A DNA stretch of 64,000 nt, taken from positions 186,001 through 250,000 of the forward strand of contig NZ_MDEQ02000008.1 in NCBI RefSeq assembly GCF_001883705.2. The letters are read 5' to 3'. Positions 46,863 to 55,934 of the stretch are shown in pieces (position 1 is the stretch's first letter; the number at the start of each line of letters is the position of its first letter). Below the pieces are notes generated by a model. It saw nothing but the letters and a program-made list of their open reading frames with translations, had not been told where the DNA came from and made no database searches. Source of the stretch: Burkholderia catarinensis (lineage in GTDB: Bacteria; Pseudomonadota; Gammaproteobacteria; Burkholderiales; Burkholderiaceae). Made by a program: the position numbers and the translations under genes.

Positions 46863-48428
46863 TCACGCGACAGCCGCGTCACGCAGACGGAACTGCGCGA
46901 CCGCCGCGCTCAGCCGTGAGCCCTGTTCGTCGAGCGACAGCGCCGCGGCCGCCGCCTCCTCGACCAGCGCGGCATTGCGTTGCATCGTCTGCTCCATCTG
47001 GATCACCGCGGCGTTCACCTGCTCGATGCCCGAAGACTGCTCTTCGAATGCGTTGCTGGTTTCGCTCATGATCGCGGTGACACGCTCGACCGCAGCGACG
47101 AGTTCGGCCATCGCCGAGCCGGCCCGTGCGACGAGACCGCTGCCGTCCTCGACGCGCCGTGCGGAATTGCCGATCAGGTCGCGGATTTCCTTCGCCGCCG
47201 ACGCGCTGCGCTGCGCGAGCCCGCGAACCTCGGTCGCGACGACCGCGAAGCCGCGCCCCTGCTCGCCTGCTCGCGCGGCCTCGACCGCGGCGTTCAACGC
47301 GAGGATGTTCGTCTGAAACGCGATGCTCTCGATCACGCCGACGATGCCGGAGATCCGCGCGGAGCTGTGCGAGATCTCGGACATCGTCTCGACGACGCGC
47401 TGCATCGCCTCGCCACCGCGCGACGCGATGCCGGCCGCGCCCTCGACGTAAGTGCGTGCGTCGCGCGCATTGTCCGCGTTCTGGCGCACGGCCGCTGTCA
47501 GTTGCTCGACGCTCGCGGCCGCCTGCTGCAGCGACACGGCCTGCTGCTCGGTGCGCGCGGACAGGTCGACGTTGCCGCTCGCGATCGTGCGCACGTCGCC
47601 GACGATCGTCTCGGTGCTCGCGCGTACCTGGCTCACGGTATCGACGAGGCCGTCCTGCATTCGCTTCAGCGCATTCAGCAGATAGGCCATTTCGTTTTTG
47701 CCCGGGATGACGACGGTTCCGGTCAGGTCGCCTTTCGAGATTTTGTCGAACTGGCCGACCGCGAGATTGATCGGTTCGATGATCGCCTTCGCGAGCAGGC
47801 GCTGCGCAAAGAAACCGACGACGAGCGCCAGCACCGCGACCGCCCCCATCCCCCACACGATGCGGTGGAAATGCTCACCGGCCGCATCGTAGCGGGCCTT
47901 CTGGCGCGCGACCTGAAACGCTTCGAGCGCGTCGATCGCCTCCTGGTAGGCGGCAAACAACGCAGGCGGTGCCGTGCGCTGCGTGTCGAGGAAGTTGAAC
48001 GCGTCGTCGCCGTCGAGCTGCGACAGCGCCTTCAGGAACACGCGGTCGAGCAGTGCGCGGCGGCGGTTCTGCAGCGTGTCGAACAGCGCCTGCTCGCTGG
48101 CGTCGCGCGCATGCAGGCGCGTGTAAGCGTCCAGTTCGTCGTTGCTCTGCTTGAGGAGCGTGTGGAGTTGCGCGATTCCCTCCTTGCCCGACTGGCCGGC
48201 GCTGATGACCTGCGCGACGTCGCTCATGCGTTCGCGCAGCACGAGCATCCGCTCGGAGCTGGTCTTCAGGTGCAGCAGCGACGCGGTGTCGTCGCGGTAC
48301 ATCGCCTCGAGCGAACCGTTGCCCACATAGAGGGCCGCGATGCACGCACCGACCACCAGCACGAGCAGCACGGTATAGCCGGCGATGGTCGCAACGAGTC
48401 CACCGCGGATTGTGAGTTGTTTTCGCAT
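46863..48428 (-). CDS. methyl-accepting chemotaxis protein
   Basis: 521-residue membrane chemoreceptor. TM1 about residues 10-35; a periplasmic four-helix-bundle sensor about 36-190 ([25 protein letters not shown]); TM2 about 190-215; HAMP about 215-265; signalling domain with the hairpin tip [43 protein letters not shown] in its usual form near 360-405. No C-terminal NWETF pentapeptide. Start at ATG 48428; a longer frame starts upstream without a good site. Ligand unknown. Confidence 0.95.
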   Translation of the reverse strand: MRKQLTIRGGLVATIAGYTVLLVLVVGACIAALYVGNGSLEAMYRDDTASLLHLKTSSERMLVLRERMSDVAQVISAGQSGKEGIAQLHTLLKQSNDELDAYTRLHARDASEQALFDTLQNRRRALLDRVFLKALSQLDGDDAFNFLDTQRTAPPALFAAYQEAIDALEAFQVARQKARYDAAGEHFHRIVWGMGAVAVLALVVGFFAQRLLAKAIIEPINLAVGQFDKISKGDLTGTVVIPGKNEMAYLLNALKRMQDGLVDTVSQVRASTETIVGDVRTIASGNVDLSARTEQQAVSLQQAAASVEQLTAAVRQNADNARDARTYVEGAAGIASRGGEAMQRVVETMSEISHSSARISGIVGVIESIAFQTNILALNAAVEAARAGEQGRGFAVVATEVRGLAQRSASAAKEIRDLIGNSARRVEDGSGLVARAGSAMAELVAAVERVTAIMSETSNAFEEQSSGIEQVNAAVIQMEQTMQRNAALVEEAAAAALSLDEQGSRLSAAVAQFRLRDAAVA

Positions 48429-48781
48429 GACGTTCCCTTGCGCTGGCCGGGCTCGGCCAGCGGCGGATATGGATGCCGGATCACGAACGACGAGCGCCAC
48501 GTCGCAACACGTGGCGCGGGGGGCTGCGAACGGGTTAACGGCGGGAGGAACGGGCGGGTTTTATCTGTACGCGACGCGAATCTTGACGATTGCGACAGAC
48601 GGGGTTGGCGGAAGACGTGCGGCTACGCGCTGTCGCGGAGCCTGGAGCGAATCTCGTCAGCCGACAGGTCGCGCTGGTGCGTGGCAATCTGCCAAACGTT
48701 TCCCCACGCATCCGTCACCCGGCGCGGGAGGTCTGCAAACGAGCGCGCGGTATCAGACCACGAACGTTTCCACTCGCGGTC
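48429..48781. other. intergenic region holding a VOC gene remnant
   Basis: Between the chemoreceptor start and the MBL hydrolase 3' end. Includes the C-terminal VOC fragment at 48623-48741; the rest (48430-48620) is non-coding and presumably the chemoreceptor promoter. Confidence 0.55.
48623..48741 (-). pseudogene. C-terminal fragment of a VOC/glyoxalase (PhnB-like) gene
   Basis: Reads RRVTDAWGNVWQIATHQRDLSADEIRSRL and ends in a stop, the well-known C-terminus of PhnB-like VOC proteins (DPFGHVWxIATHxEDLSxEE). No matching upstream part exists here; sequence 5' of it runs into the MBL hydrolase 3' end. A matching N-terminal fragment lies at 53060-53131. Confidence 0.75.
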
Positions 48782-49627
48782 TCACGACTCGGCCTCGTAA
48801 ATCAGGCCGTATTCGCCCTTCGTTCGCTGGATTCGCGCGAAACCGGGTTCTCCCAGATGCATGCCGGCGATCAACAGTCCTTCCGAGCTGACCCTGTCCA
48901 GCAGCCGGGATCGCGTGACCGCTGCCTGCGACGAATCCTGATCGAACGCAATCGATACGTCCGGCCGTTTGATCTGGATGTGCGGAAAATGAACGATATC
49001 GCCCCACACAAGCAGGCCCTGATCGCCGGATTCGAGGACATACCCGGTGTGTCCGTCGGTGTGCCCCGGTAGCGGCATTGCGCTGATTCCCGGAAGCACC
49101 TCTCCTGCGTCGAAAGTCCGGAGCGCGTCGCTATAGCCGTCGAACACCTGACGCGCGATCTGGAAGTTGCCGCGTGCCCGCTCGCTGGCACGGCTCAGGT
49201 TTCCATCGTCCCGCCAAAATTTGACCTCTCGCTGATGAGCAACCAGCTCCACATTCGGAAACGCCGCTTGTCCGGCAGCATTCACCAGCCCGCCGACGTG
49301 GTCGGGATGGGCGTGCGTAAGCAGGATGGTGTCGATCGCGGCAGGTTCGATGCCGGCAAGCAGTAAATTGGCTTTCAGGCGACCGCCCCATTGCTTGATG
49401 CCGCCGGCCCCGGCGTCGATGAGAATGGTGCGGCCCGCTCCGCATACCACGTAGCAGTTGATATGGACTGCAGAAGGCTCATTCTGCCCTGCCGCACGCT
49501 GCATCCCGGATGCCTCGGATACGTCGATATTCGACAGGAAGTCGAGGCTGGCAGTGAGGTAGCCATCGCTTATCGCGGTAATCTTGAAATCCCCGACTTG
49601 CTGACTTGGAAAGGTAACGGTGGACAC
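48782..49627 (-). CDS. MBL-fold metallohydrolase
   Basis: 281 residues. Zinc motif THAHPDHVGG (about 105-114), an additional His in PLPGHTDGH and Asp in LVWGDIVHF complete the metallo-beta-lactamase ligand set. The N-terminal ISDGYLTASLDFLSN and C-terminal HLGEPGFARI resemble the quorum-quenching/lactonase-like or general MBL group. No signal peptide, so cytoplasmic. Start ATG at 49627 after AGGAGAAAAACC. Substrate unknown. Confidence 0.93.
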   Translation of the reverse strand: MSTVTFPSQQVGDFKITAISDGYLTASLDFLSNIDVSEASGMQRAAGQNEPSAVHINCYVVCGAGRTILIDAGAGGIKQWGGRLKANLLLAGIEPAAIDTILLTHAHPDHVGGLVNAAGQAAFPNVELVAHQREVKFWRDDGNLSRASERARGNFQIARQVFDGYSDALRTFDAGEVLPGISAMPLPGHTDGHTGYVLESGDQGLLVWGDIVHFPHIQIKRPDVSIAFDQDSSQAAVTRSRLLDRVSSEGLLIAGMHLGEPGFARIQRTKGEYGLIYEAES

Positions 49628-49645
49628 GGTTTTTCTCCTGACCGG

Positions 49646-49972
49646 CTAGTTTCGGGCGTGAATGTTCGGCACGACATGACCAAAGCAACGGATGCGCGCC
49701 GTCAGGCCGGTGCGGCGAACGATGGCGTGATCCAACGCCTCCATGAACGCATTCATGACCGCGGGCGGGCGAAACGACTCGACGCGATACTGGACTTCCG
49801 CGAAAACGGGATGCCCGTGTCCGTGCCGAACACTCACGTAAATGACGTGGACGTTCTTGAGCTCTGCCTGAAGGACATGCGTACAGAGTTCGATGCAGTC
49901 GCCGGAAAGCTCGACGAGCCCCTCGTCAGATGGCATGTGCTCCGCATCGATATGGAAAGTCACGTTCGGCAT
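49646..49972 (-). CDS. tautomerase-superfamily protein
   Basis: 108 residues beginning MPNVTFHIDAEHMPSDEGL: a Pro after the initiator Met is the catalytic base of tautomerases. The middle and C-terminal parts resemble the MIF/CHMI-like fold. Lies 18 bp upstream of the MBL gene and 7 bp after a hypothetical gene, so these three are probably co-transcribed. Reaction unknown. Confidence 0.65.
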   Translation of the reverse strand: MPNVTFHIDAEHMPSDEGLVELSGDCIELCTHVLQAELKNVHVIYVSVRHGHGHPVFAEVQYRVESFRPPAVMNAFMEALDHAIVRRTGLTARIRCFGHVVPNIHARN

Positions 49973-49979
49973 CGGAGGC

Positions 49980-50495
49980 CTACTTTGTCAGTTGTTCCGT
50001 CATCGGCGAGTAAAGGTAAACGCCTTCCGGAACGTTCTCGACAAGCCGGGCGTCGCTTCGCGGAAGCACGGCGAGCCAACGGCGTTCCGGAAACTTCTCC
50101 AGCGCAACGGCCTGCATCGCCAGCGGTTTCAAGCCGATCCCGATCAGCGCATCGGGGCCGCTTGCGCAGAGCACGAGAAGTTCGTCGGACTCGACCGACG
50201 GCGCAAGACCGATATCGCTGTAGAGATTGCGGTGCCAGTCGGTGATGTGTTGCTGCCACCTCGCGAAATTGCCGCCACCTTTCCGCCGATATTCCTCCCC
50301 GGTCAGCACGTCGAGACCGTCGATCGTGTGGACGGCCAGATAAACGGGGCAACCCTCGCTTATCGACCTGAAACGCTGCGACGTGTGAAAGCCCGTCACC
50401 GAGATGAGGGCCGGCAGCTTTTCAAGGCTGTAGAAGTCGTTCCATTCGGCTTCGCTGCCAGGGTCGGCGAAGCTGCATTCCACGGTGTAGATCAT
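49980..50495 (-). CDS. hypothetical protein, possible ferredoxin-like fold
   Basis: 171 residues, MIYTVECSFADPGSEAEWNDFYSLEKLPALISVTGFHTSQRF. The opening strand-helix-strand pattern with WNDFYSLEKLPALISVTGF resembles dimeric alpha-beta barrel (DUF4286/EthD-like) proteins. First gene of the three-gene minus-strand unit and divergent from a LysR gene, which may control it. No specific function can be given. Confidence 0.6.
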   Translation of the reverse strand: MIYTVECSFADPGSEAEWNDFYSLEKLPALISVTGFHTSQRFRSISEGCPVYLAVHTIDGLDVLTGEEYRRKGGGNFARWQQHITDWHRNLYSDIGLAPSVESDELLVLCASGPDALIGIGLKPLAMQAVALEKFPERRWLAVLPRSDARLVENVPEGVYLYSPMTEQLTK

Positions 50496-50663
50496 CGGAT
50501 TGTCCTTCGTGACGGATGAGCATCCTGCTCTTCGAACGCTTGATGTTCAGTGCAGTGACGTAATGCTAATCTGCTGTTTCCCGCGTATATATCGACTTAA
50601 AGTCAGCCTTCAGTGATATTTGATCAAGCTGACGTCGAACGCATTCCGACCGGCGAGACTCCG

Positions 50664-51557
50664 ATGCGACGCAAGATTCCGAGCAATTCCGCGCTCCTGG
50701 CCTTCGAGGCGGCGGCCCGACACGGCAGCTTCGCGCGCGCCGCCGACGAGCTGGCACGCACCGAGGGCGCCGTCAGTCGCCAGATTGGCCGGCTGGAGGC
50801 GTTTCTGGGTGTGACGCTGTTCGAGCGCGTCGGGAACCGGGTACGGCTTGCACCGAACGGCACGCGATACGCGGTGCAGGTGCGCGAGATTCTGGATCGG
50901 CTGGAACGGGACAGCCTGTATTTGATGGGGCAGCCCGTCGAGGGCGCGAGCATCGACATCGCCGCGATTCCGACCTTCGCCACCCGCTGGCTGATCCCCC
51001 GGCTGAAGCGCTTTCAGGATCGGCACCCGAACATCACCGTGCATATCGCCGAGCGGATGGAACCCTTCCTCCTTGCGGGCAGCGGTTTCGACGCAGCCAT
51101 TCATTTCGAGCATCCGGCATGGACGGGCATGCATCTGCATCGCTTGCTGGAGGAGGTGCTGGTGCCCGTCTGCAGTCCGGCGCTCCTCGAGGGCGTCGGT
51201 GCGAACCCGTCGCTGGATGAGCTGCCGCGCCTTCACCGGCGACAGAATCCGGATGCGTGGCAGATTTATGCGCAGGAGTCGGGCATCGTGCTGACCAATT
51301 CGGCGGTCGGCCCGCGATACGATCTCCATGCCATGCTGATCGAGGCGGCGCTGGCCGGCCTGGGTGTGGCACTGGTGCCGCGTCTTTATATTGGGGCAGA
51401 GCTTGAACAAGGCCGTTTGGTCGCGCCCTGGCCCGATGGCAAAGCGATTACCAAGAACTTCTGCCTCGTGCTTCCCGAGCCGATCGAATTGAGCGAGGCG
51501 CCGATGCAGGCGTTTGCGGAATGGATGCTTGGCGAGGCCGGGGGGTTGGCGTCTTGA
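50664..51557 (+). CDS. LysR-family transcriptional regulator
   Basis: 297 residues from ATG 50664. HTH: ALLAFEAAARHGSFARAADELARTEGAVSRQIGRLEAFLGVTLFER (about 8-55). GcvA-like effector domain: FATRWLIPRLKRFQDRHPNITVHI and AALAGLGVALVPRLYIGAEL. Divergent from the hypothetical/tautomerase/MBL unit, 168-bp gap. A GTG at 50613 could add 17 residues. Confidence 0.93.
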   Translation: MRRKIPSNSALLAFEAAARHGSFARAADELARTEGAVSRQIGRLEAFLGVTLFERVGNRVRLAPNGTRYAVQVREILDRLERDSLYLMGQPVEGASIDIAAIPTFATRWLIPRLKRFQDRHPNITVHIAERMEPFLLAGSGFDAAIHFEHPAWTGMHLHRLLEEVLVPVCSPALLEGVGANPSLDELPRLHRRQNPDAWQIYAQESGIVLTNSAVGPRYDLHAMLIEAALAGLGVALVPRLYIGAELEQGRLVAPWPDGKAITKNFCLVLPEPIELSEAPMQAFAEWMLGEAGGLAS

Positions 51558-51602
51558 TGCCGTGGCTGAGGGTCATCGCAGGACAGTCATCCGTCCGTGA
51601 GA

Positions 51603-52616
51603 ATGTCGATGACGATTCTCGCAGGTATCGCCATGGCGGCAGCCCTTCATTCGGGAAGTCCTTTACACATGATGCAGACAGACATCGAAGCACCGGGGCC
51701 GGCCGGCCCACTGCGAGGCACGCTGTTATCTCCGGCTGCGGGCGACGCTCCGGTGGTGCTGATCGTGCCGGGATCGGGTCCGACCGACCGGAATGGCAAC
51801 AATCCATACGGCATTCAGGCATCGACCTACCGGTTGCTAGCCGAAGGATTGCTTGATAACGGTATCGCGTCGGTTCGAATCGACAAGCGCGGCATGTACG
51901 GTAGCGTGTCGGCGATAGCGGACGCGGATGACGTCACGATCGACGACTATGCGGCGGACGTCCACTCGTGGGTGACGACCATCCGGAGGCAGACTGGTGC
52001 GTCCTGCGTATGGGTGCTGGGGCATAGCGAGGGAGGATGGGTGGCGTTGTCGGCTGCACGGCAAACCGCCGACATTTGCGGTTTGATCCTGGTGGCCACG
52101 GCAGGACGACCGCTCGGGCAAGTATTGAAGCAGCAACTGCAGTCGAACCCGGCAAATGCCCCTGTTCTGGGCAACGCCCTGTCGATACTCGAATCGCTCG
52201 ATGCCGGAAAGACGGTAGACGCTGCCGGGATCGATCCTGCACTGATGCCGTTGTTCAGGCCGCAGGTTCAGCGGTTTCTGATGAGCGAATTGACCGTCGA
52301 TCCGGCGGCCCTCCTGGCGGGTTATACGAAGCCGGTGCTGATCATTCAGGGCACTCGGGATATTCAGGTTGGCCTGCAGGACGCGCAACTTTTGAAGGAT
52401 GCCAATCCTCGCGCTGAACTGGCGCTTGTCGCGAATGCCAATCATGTCCTCAAAGCCGTCCATACGGAGGCTCGGGACGAAAACCTTGCCGCGTATTCGG
52501 ATCCGCGCCGTCCTCTGGCAAACGACGTGGTGGAAGCGATTTCGGCGTTCGTGCAGGAATCGGCGGTCAATCGGCATGCTTGCCGCGCGCTTTCGAAACA
52601 GAAAAACGAGCCATGA
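51603..52616 (+). CDS. exported alpha/beta hydrolase
   Basis: 337 residues with a signal-like N-terminus (about 1-20). VLIVPGSGPTDRNGNNPYG matches the oxyanion region of the BAAT/esterase-like group, GHSEGGWVAL is the nucleophile elbow, IIQGTRDIQV gives the acid and NANHVLKAV the His. Periplasmic hydrolase expected. A downstream gene overlaps its stop by 4 bp (ATGA). Starts at 51597 (GTG) or 51609 are also possible. Confidence 0.9.
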   Translation: MSMTILAGIAMAAALHSGSPLHMMQTDIEAPGPAGPLRGTLLSPAAGDAPVVLIVPGSGPTDRNGNNPYGIQASTYRLLAEGLLDNGIASVRIDKRGMYGSVSAIADADDVTIDDYAADVHSWVTTIRRQTGASCVWVLGHSEGGWVALSAARQTADICGLILVATAGRPLGQVLKQQLQSNPANAPVLGNALSILESLDAGKTVDAAGIDPALMPLFRPQVQRFLMSELTVDPAALLAGYTKPVLIIQGTRDIQVGLQDAQLLKDANPRAELALVANANHVLKAVHTEARDENLAAYSDPRRPLANDVVEAISAFVQESAVNRHACRALSKQKNEP

Positions 52617-52978
52617 CAAACCTGATTCGATTCCGGGTTCGGCCGGTATATCACGGCAGCGATCTTCTGGTCGAGATACTTGAAGACCATCGTGCAGTCG
52701 AATTTCCGAGCATCGCTGCGATCCTGCAGGGTGCGCTGCATTCTGTCCGCGTGCCGCATCCGGACGGCGTTGATGACCAGCAGGTCGCATTGTCTCAGGA
52801 TCGATATTTCAGCTATTGGACGTATGCTCAGGGTGACTATGAAATAGACGACGATATCTGGGGATTGTTCGTCACCGCGTCAGTCAACAACTCGGCCATC
52901 GTCGCGGATATCGAGCGAGCGCTTCTGTTGACAGGGGAGTTTGTGAAGGAAGCAGTCGATTTCGGCAAGTTCGAGTGA
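52613..52978 (+). CDS. hypothetical protein
   Basis: 121 residues MTNLIRFRVRPVYHGSDLLVEILEDHR, with WTYAQGDYEIDDDIWGLFVTASVNNS and a helical C-terminus. Translationally coupled to the hydrolase (ATGA overlap). No domain recognised; small soluble protein. Confidence 0.65.
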   Translation: MTNLIRFRVRPVYHGSDLLVEILEDHRAVEFPSIAAILQGALHSVRVPHPDGVDDQQVALSQDRYFSYWTYAQGDYEIDDDIWGLFVTASVNNSAIVADIERALLLTGEFVKEAVDFGKFE

Positions 52979-53059
52979 GGCAAAAGGGGGCCGGTAAACT
53001 CACGCAACAACAATGAACGACAGATCTTGGCAGCCTGCAAGGACCGCCCCAGGTCGACC

Positions 53060-53131
53060 CAGGTCGTCCGGATCCGGTACGACAATCCGGGGCGTGACGG
53101 TATGCCATCCATCAGGCTGGAACTTGGCCAT
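53060..53131 (-). pseudogene. N-terminal fragment of a VOC/glyoxalase (PhnB-like) gene
   Basis: Begins MAKFQPDGWHTVTPRIVVPDPDDL, matching the N-terminus of PhnB-like VOC proteins (MAxPxPDGYHTVTPxLIVDD). After about 24 residues the similarity ends and the frame stops at 53000. The complementary C-terminal fragment is at 48623-48741 on the same strand, with the 48.8-53.0 kb genes in between. Confidence 0.7.
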
Positions 53132-53220
53132 ATCGGGCAGCCTCCGAAGAGATTTTCGGGGTATTGTCCTCCGGGCACCGGAGGTCTGCAAACGGTCGCC
53201 CGCGTCCGGCGGCAGCCGCT

Positions 53221-53553
53221 TCAATCAACGATGAACAATTTCGCCCCTGTCCGGGTGGACGACCGGTGCGCTTCCGCATTGTCGGCGACCTGGTAGCTCA
53301 TACCCGGCCGAAGGGTGAACTGCCGCCCATCGTCGAGCTCCGTCAGCAATTCGCCTTCAAGGCAATAAAGGATATGTCCTTTCACGCACCAGTGATCGGC
53401 TACGTAATCGGCCGAATACTCGACATGCCTGACCCGGATATCCCCGAATTGAAGCGTGCGCCAGCGGGCAACCCCGCGTTCTCCGCTGTATTCGGTCGGT
53501 TCTATCGTGTCCCAGTCGGTCGTCCCAAACGGGATGTCGGTCATTTTCATCAT
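53221..53553 (-). CDS. DHCW-motif cupin-fold protein
   Basis: 110 residues. SADYVADHWCVKGHILYCLEGELLTEL is the family hallmark (here DHWC rather than DHCW), and LRPGMSYQVADNAEAHRSST gives the second cupin motif. Function unknown. Isolated minus-strand gene with GGGAGTTG upstream of the ATG pair at 53553/53550. Confidence 0.85.
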   Translation of the reverse strand: MMKMTDIPFGTTDWDTIEPTEYSGERGVARWRTLQFGDIRVRHVEYSADYVADHWCVKGHILYCLEGELLTELDDGRQFTLRPGMSYQVADNAEAHRSSTRTGAKLFIVD

Positions 53554-53679
53554 TCAACTCCCTGACACAGCGTTGCTCGCGTGGCTATCGCGAGCACCAG
53601 GACGGCGGCCCCGAATACGATGCCGGCGCATTTCGATCGAGCCATGAAATTTGCCCGCGGCTCTTTTTCAACGTACGCC

Positions 53680-53967
53680 TCAGAGAATCTCCACTTCGAC
53701 AAACACCACTTCGCGGTCAGTCGCGTTGACGACGTTGTGTTCGACGCCCTTCAACCCCGCATAGCTGCTCCCGGCGCGCAGTTGCGACTCGCGGTTGCCC
53801 TGCTTGGTCTCGAGGAGAAGCTGACCGTCCGTTTGCGGCACGACGACATAGTCATGTTGATGGATATGCCAGCCGGTCTCGGCACCGGGTGCAAATCGCC
53901 ATTCGGTGACGATCACGCGCTCGTTCAATACCTGCTGCGTCGGGACTGCTTTCGGACGGTGGTGCAT
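53680..53967 (-). CDS. cupin-domain protein
   Basis: 95 residues from ATG 53967 (MHHRPKAVPTQQVLN). Cupin motif 1: FAPGAETGWHIHQHDYVVVP with HxH metal ligands; LRAGSSYAGLKGVEHNVVN forms motif 2. GGGGAAAA precedes the start. A longer reading frame upstream (to 54231) includes MGVEKIELRKTSS but has no better start. Possible acetylacetone- or dioxygenase-like cupin; no substrate assigned. Confidence 0.78.
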   Translation of the reverse strand: MHHRPKAVPTQQVLNERVIVTEWRFAPGAETGWHIHQHDYVVVPQTDGQLLLETKQGNRESQLRAGSSYAGLKGVEHNVVNATDREVVFVEVEIL

Positions 53968-54154
53968 CGTATTTTCCCCAAAGTATGGAAGCCCGTCGGC
54001 GGCCGTGTGCGATGAAGTCTTCCGGAGCTCAATCTTCTCGACGCCCATTCTAGAGACAAAGCGCATCTTTCGACACACACAGTTCCGGTGCGCTATCCCG
54101 CCCATCTGTTTTCGTCGATGACGCAAAAGGGCCGAGCATCGCCCCGGCGAGCGC

Positions 54155-54394
54155 GTGGTGGAAGATACCGGTCTCCGGTATCCGCGGTCCCGGGACGTCG
54201 TGCTTCTGACCGCAGTGAGCCGCAAGCGCACCGAGCCGCAGGAAATCGCGTTCTATTGTCTGCTCGTCGAGAACCTGCAAACGAAATGCGGCATTTCTCC
54301 GGACGACGCAATCGTGTCCATCGTCGAAAACGGCGACGCGGACTGGTCGTTTGGTCGGGGGCGTGCGCAGTTCATCACCCGGGAACTCACCTGA
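54155..54394 (+). pseudogene. tautomerase-family protein, probably N-terminally truncated
   Basis: 79-residue frame starting GTG. RKRTEPQEIAFYCLLVENL, GISPDDAIVSIVENGDADWSFGRGRAQF matches the C-terminal half of tautomerase_3-like proteins (usual: RxxxQKxALYRxIxxxL, PEDVxxxLVExxxENWSFGxGxAQY). The N-terminal half with the catalytic Pro is not found upstream in this frame, so this looks like a remnant. Confidence 0.55.
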
Positions 54395-54479
54395 TCGCCG
54401 ACGTCGAAACGTCGGCTGCAATCACCTGCCGTCCCGCCCCTCAGCGGTTGCAGCCGGGGCGGGACGATTGCCGATCCGC

Positions 54480-55172
54480 TCACGCATGACCGGCGTCGAG
54501 CGACCTGGCAACGCGAAAACCAAGATCGTCGATTGCAAATGTCGGGTGACTGCGCCGGCGATTCGTGGCGAGGCAGCCTCTTTCGGCATCGGCCCACCCC
54601 CCGCCGCGAAACACGCGATACGCACCGTAGACCTCCGGGTCGTATTGATCCGCGCACCACTCCCACACATTGCCCAGCGTGTCATGAAGCCCCCAGTCAT
54701 TCGGTTGCTTCTGACCGATCTCATGCGTGCGGCCACCGGAATTCTCCCGGTACCACGCGATCGCATCGAGGTCGCCATACCTCGGGCCGTTCGTTCCGGC
54801 GCGGCACGCGTATTCCCATTCCGCTTCGGTAGGCAGCCGGTAGCCGTTGCTGCCGGGAACCGCGGAGGCGCCCGTTCCGTCCTCATGGATTTCGTAACAG
54901 GCGAGAAGACCGCCAGCCGTCGACAACCTGTTGCAGAACCGAATGGCGTCCATCCACGATACGTTCTCCACCGGGCATTGCGCGCTGACGCACGACGACG
55001 GCCATTGCCCCGTTACCGCGGCATATTGCGCGTGAGTGACCGGATAGCGGCCGATCGCAAAGCGTTGCAGATTGACGCTCCATGTACGGCCGATCCTGTC
55101 GTCCCTCAATGCAATCGTTCCAGCGGGAACCTGCACCATTTGCATCTCAAGCGTGTCGGACGGATATTCCAT
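54480..55172 (-). CDS. formylglycine-generating-enzyme (SUMF1) family protein
   Basis: 230 residues. GRYPVTHAQYAAVTG, YRLPTEAEWEYACRAG, NDWGLHDTLGNVWEWCADQYDP and VFRGGGWADAERGCLATNRR give the full FGE-sulfatase signature. The family includes sulfatase activators and non-catalytic carbohydrate/tRNA-linked modules; no sulfatase gene is nearby. Start ATG 55172 (GGAG upstream); GTG 55181 is an alternative. Confidence 0.88.
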   Translation of the reverse strand: MEYPSDTLEMQMVQVPAGTIALRDDRIGRTWSVNLQRFAIGRYPVTHAQYAAVTGQWPSSCVSAQCPVENVSWMDAIRFCNRLSTAGGLLACYEIHEDGTGASAVPGSNGYRLPTEAEWEYACRAGTNGPRYGDLDAIAWYRENSGGRTHEIGQKQPNDWGLHDTLGNVWEWCADQYDPEVYGAYRVFRGGGWADAERGCLATNRRRSHPTFAIDDLGFRVARSLDAGHA

Positions 55173-55193
55173 GTTCTCCACTCTGCCGCACCG

Positions 55194-55739
55194 TTACGAC
55201 TCCAGCCTGACGGAACCTGCTTCGTCATAGGCCACGATATTTAATCCTTCCGCCGGATCCGGCGCGACGAAGTAGCGCGTGATCTGCTCGAACTCGGCTT
55301 CCGATGCGTGGAACGGATGCTCCCCTCGCGCATTGCGCACGCGCAGACGCGCCTTGCAAACCGCATCGCCGACGTCAAGGTAATGGAGTCGATGGTCGCA
55401 GCCGGCGGCCTGCGAAACGTCGCGCCCCCACGCACGCGCGGCGACGGTATTGAACGGAAGATCGAGAACCACCGACACGCCGGCCTGCAGCAATGCACGA
55501 GCGTGATCGGCAATCACATCCTTGATGCGCGTTGCACATCGGACATAGTCGTCGATCGACAGAATCTCGCCCGGATAGAGGTGGGCGAGCCAGACGTCTT
55601 CGCTGATCGATACGGTTCGCGCGGCGCTTGCGAGCCGCGCGACCAGCGTCGATTTTCCGGACGCGATTTTGCCGCATGCCATATGGAGCAATACCGCGTC
55701 GTTCGATGCTGTCGTGTGAAGCGACTTCTCAGTCTGCAT
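55194..55739 (-). CDS. AAA/zeta-toxin-like P-loop ATPase
   Basis: 181 residues. Walker A ACGKIASGKST (about residues 21-32) followed by LARLASAARTVSISEDVWL, VVLDLPFNTVAARAWGRDV, typical of AAA_33 small kinase-like proteins. It lies 21 bp upstream of the FGE-like gene on the same strand and is probably co-transcribed. Could be a kinase or phosphotransferase; substrate unknown. Confidence 0.82.
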   Translation of the reverse strand: MQTEKSLHTTASNDAVLLHMACGKIASGKSTLVARLASAARTVSISEDVWLAHLYPGEILSIDDYVRCATRIKDVIADHARALLQAGVSVVLDLPFNTVAARAWGRDVSQAAGCDHRLHYLDVGDAVCKARLRVRNARGEHPFHASEAEFEQITRYFVAPDPAEGLNIVAYDEAGSVRLES

Positions 55740-55770
55740 TTCCAGGTTTCTCCATCGATAGCCCAGAAAG

Positions 55771-55795
55771 CAAAAACCCGCCTTCCGGGCGGGTT
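55771..55795 (-). terminator. intrinsic terminator after the TetR gene
   Basis: On the minus strand GGCGGGTT/AACCCGCC (55795-55788 with 55782-55775; CCGGAA-type loop) is followed by a TTTTTG tract. It ends the TetR transcript and separates it from the ATPase gene, which must have its own promoter. Confidence 0.8.
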
Positions 55796-55934
55796 GTGAC
55801 GACATGCATTCAGTCGATGACTACCCCGCCGGCGAAATTGCGGCGCAAATCATCGAATGGGGTTGCGATCGGTTCATGCGCATCAGAATAACCAACCGCC
55901 CGATCGTGAGCAAGCGGGTTCGAGACGGCACGCG

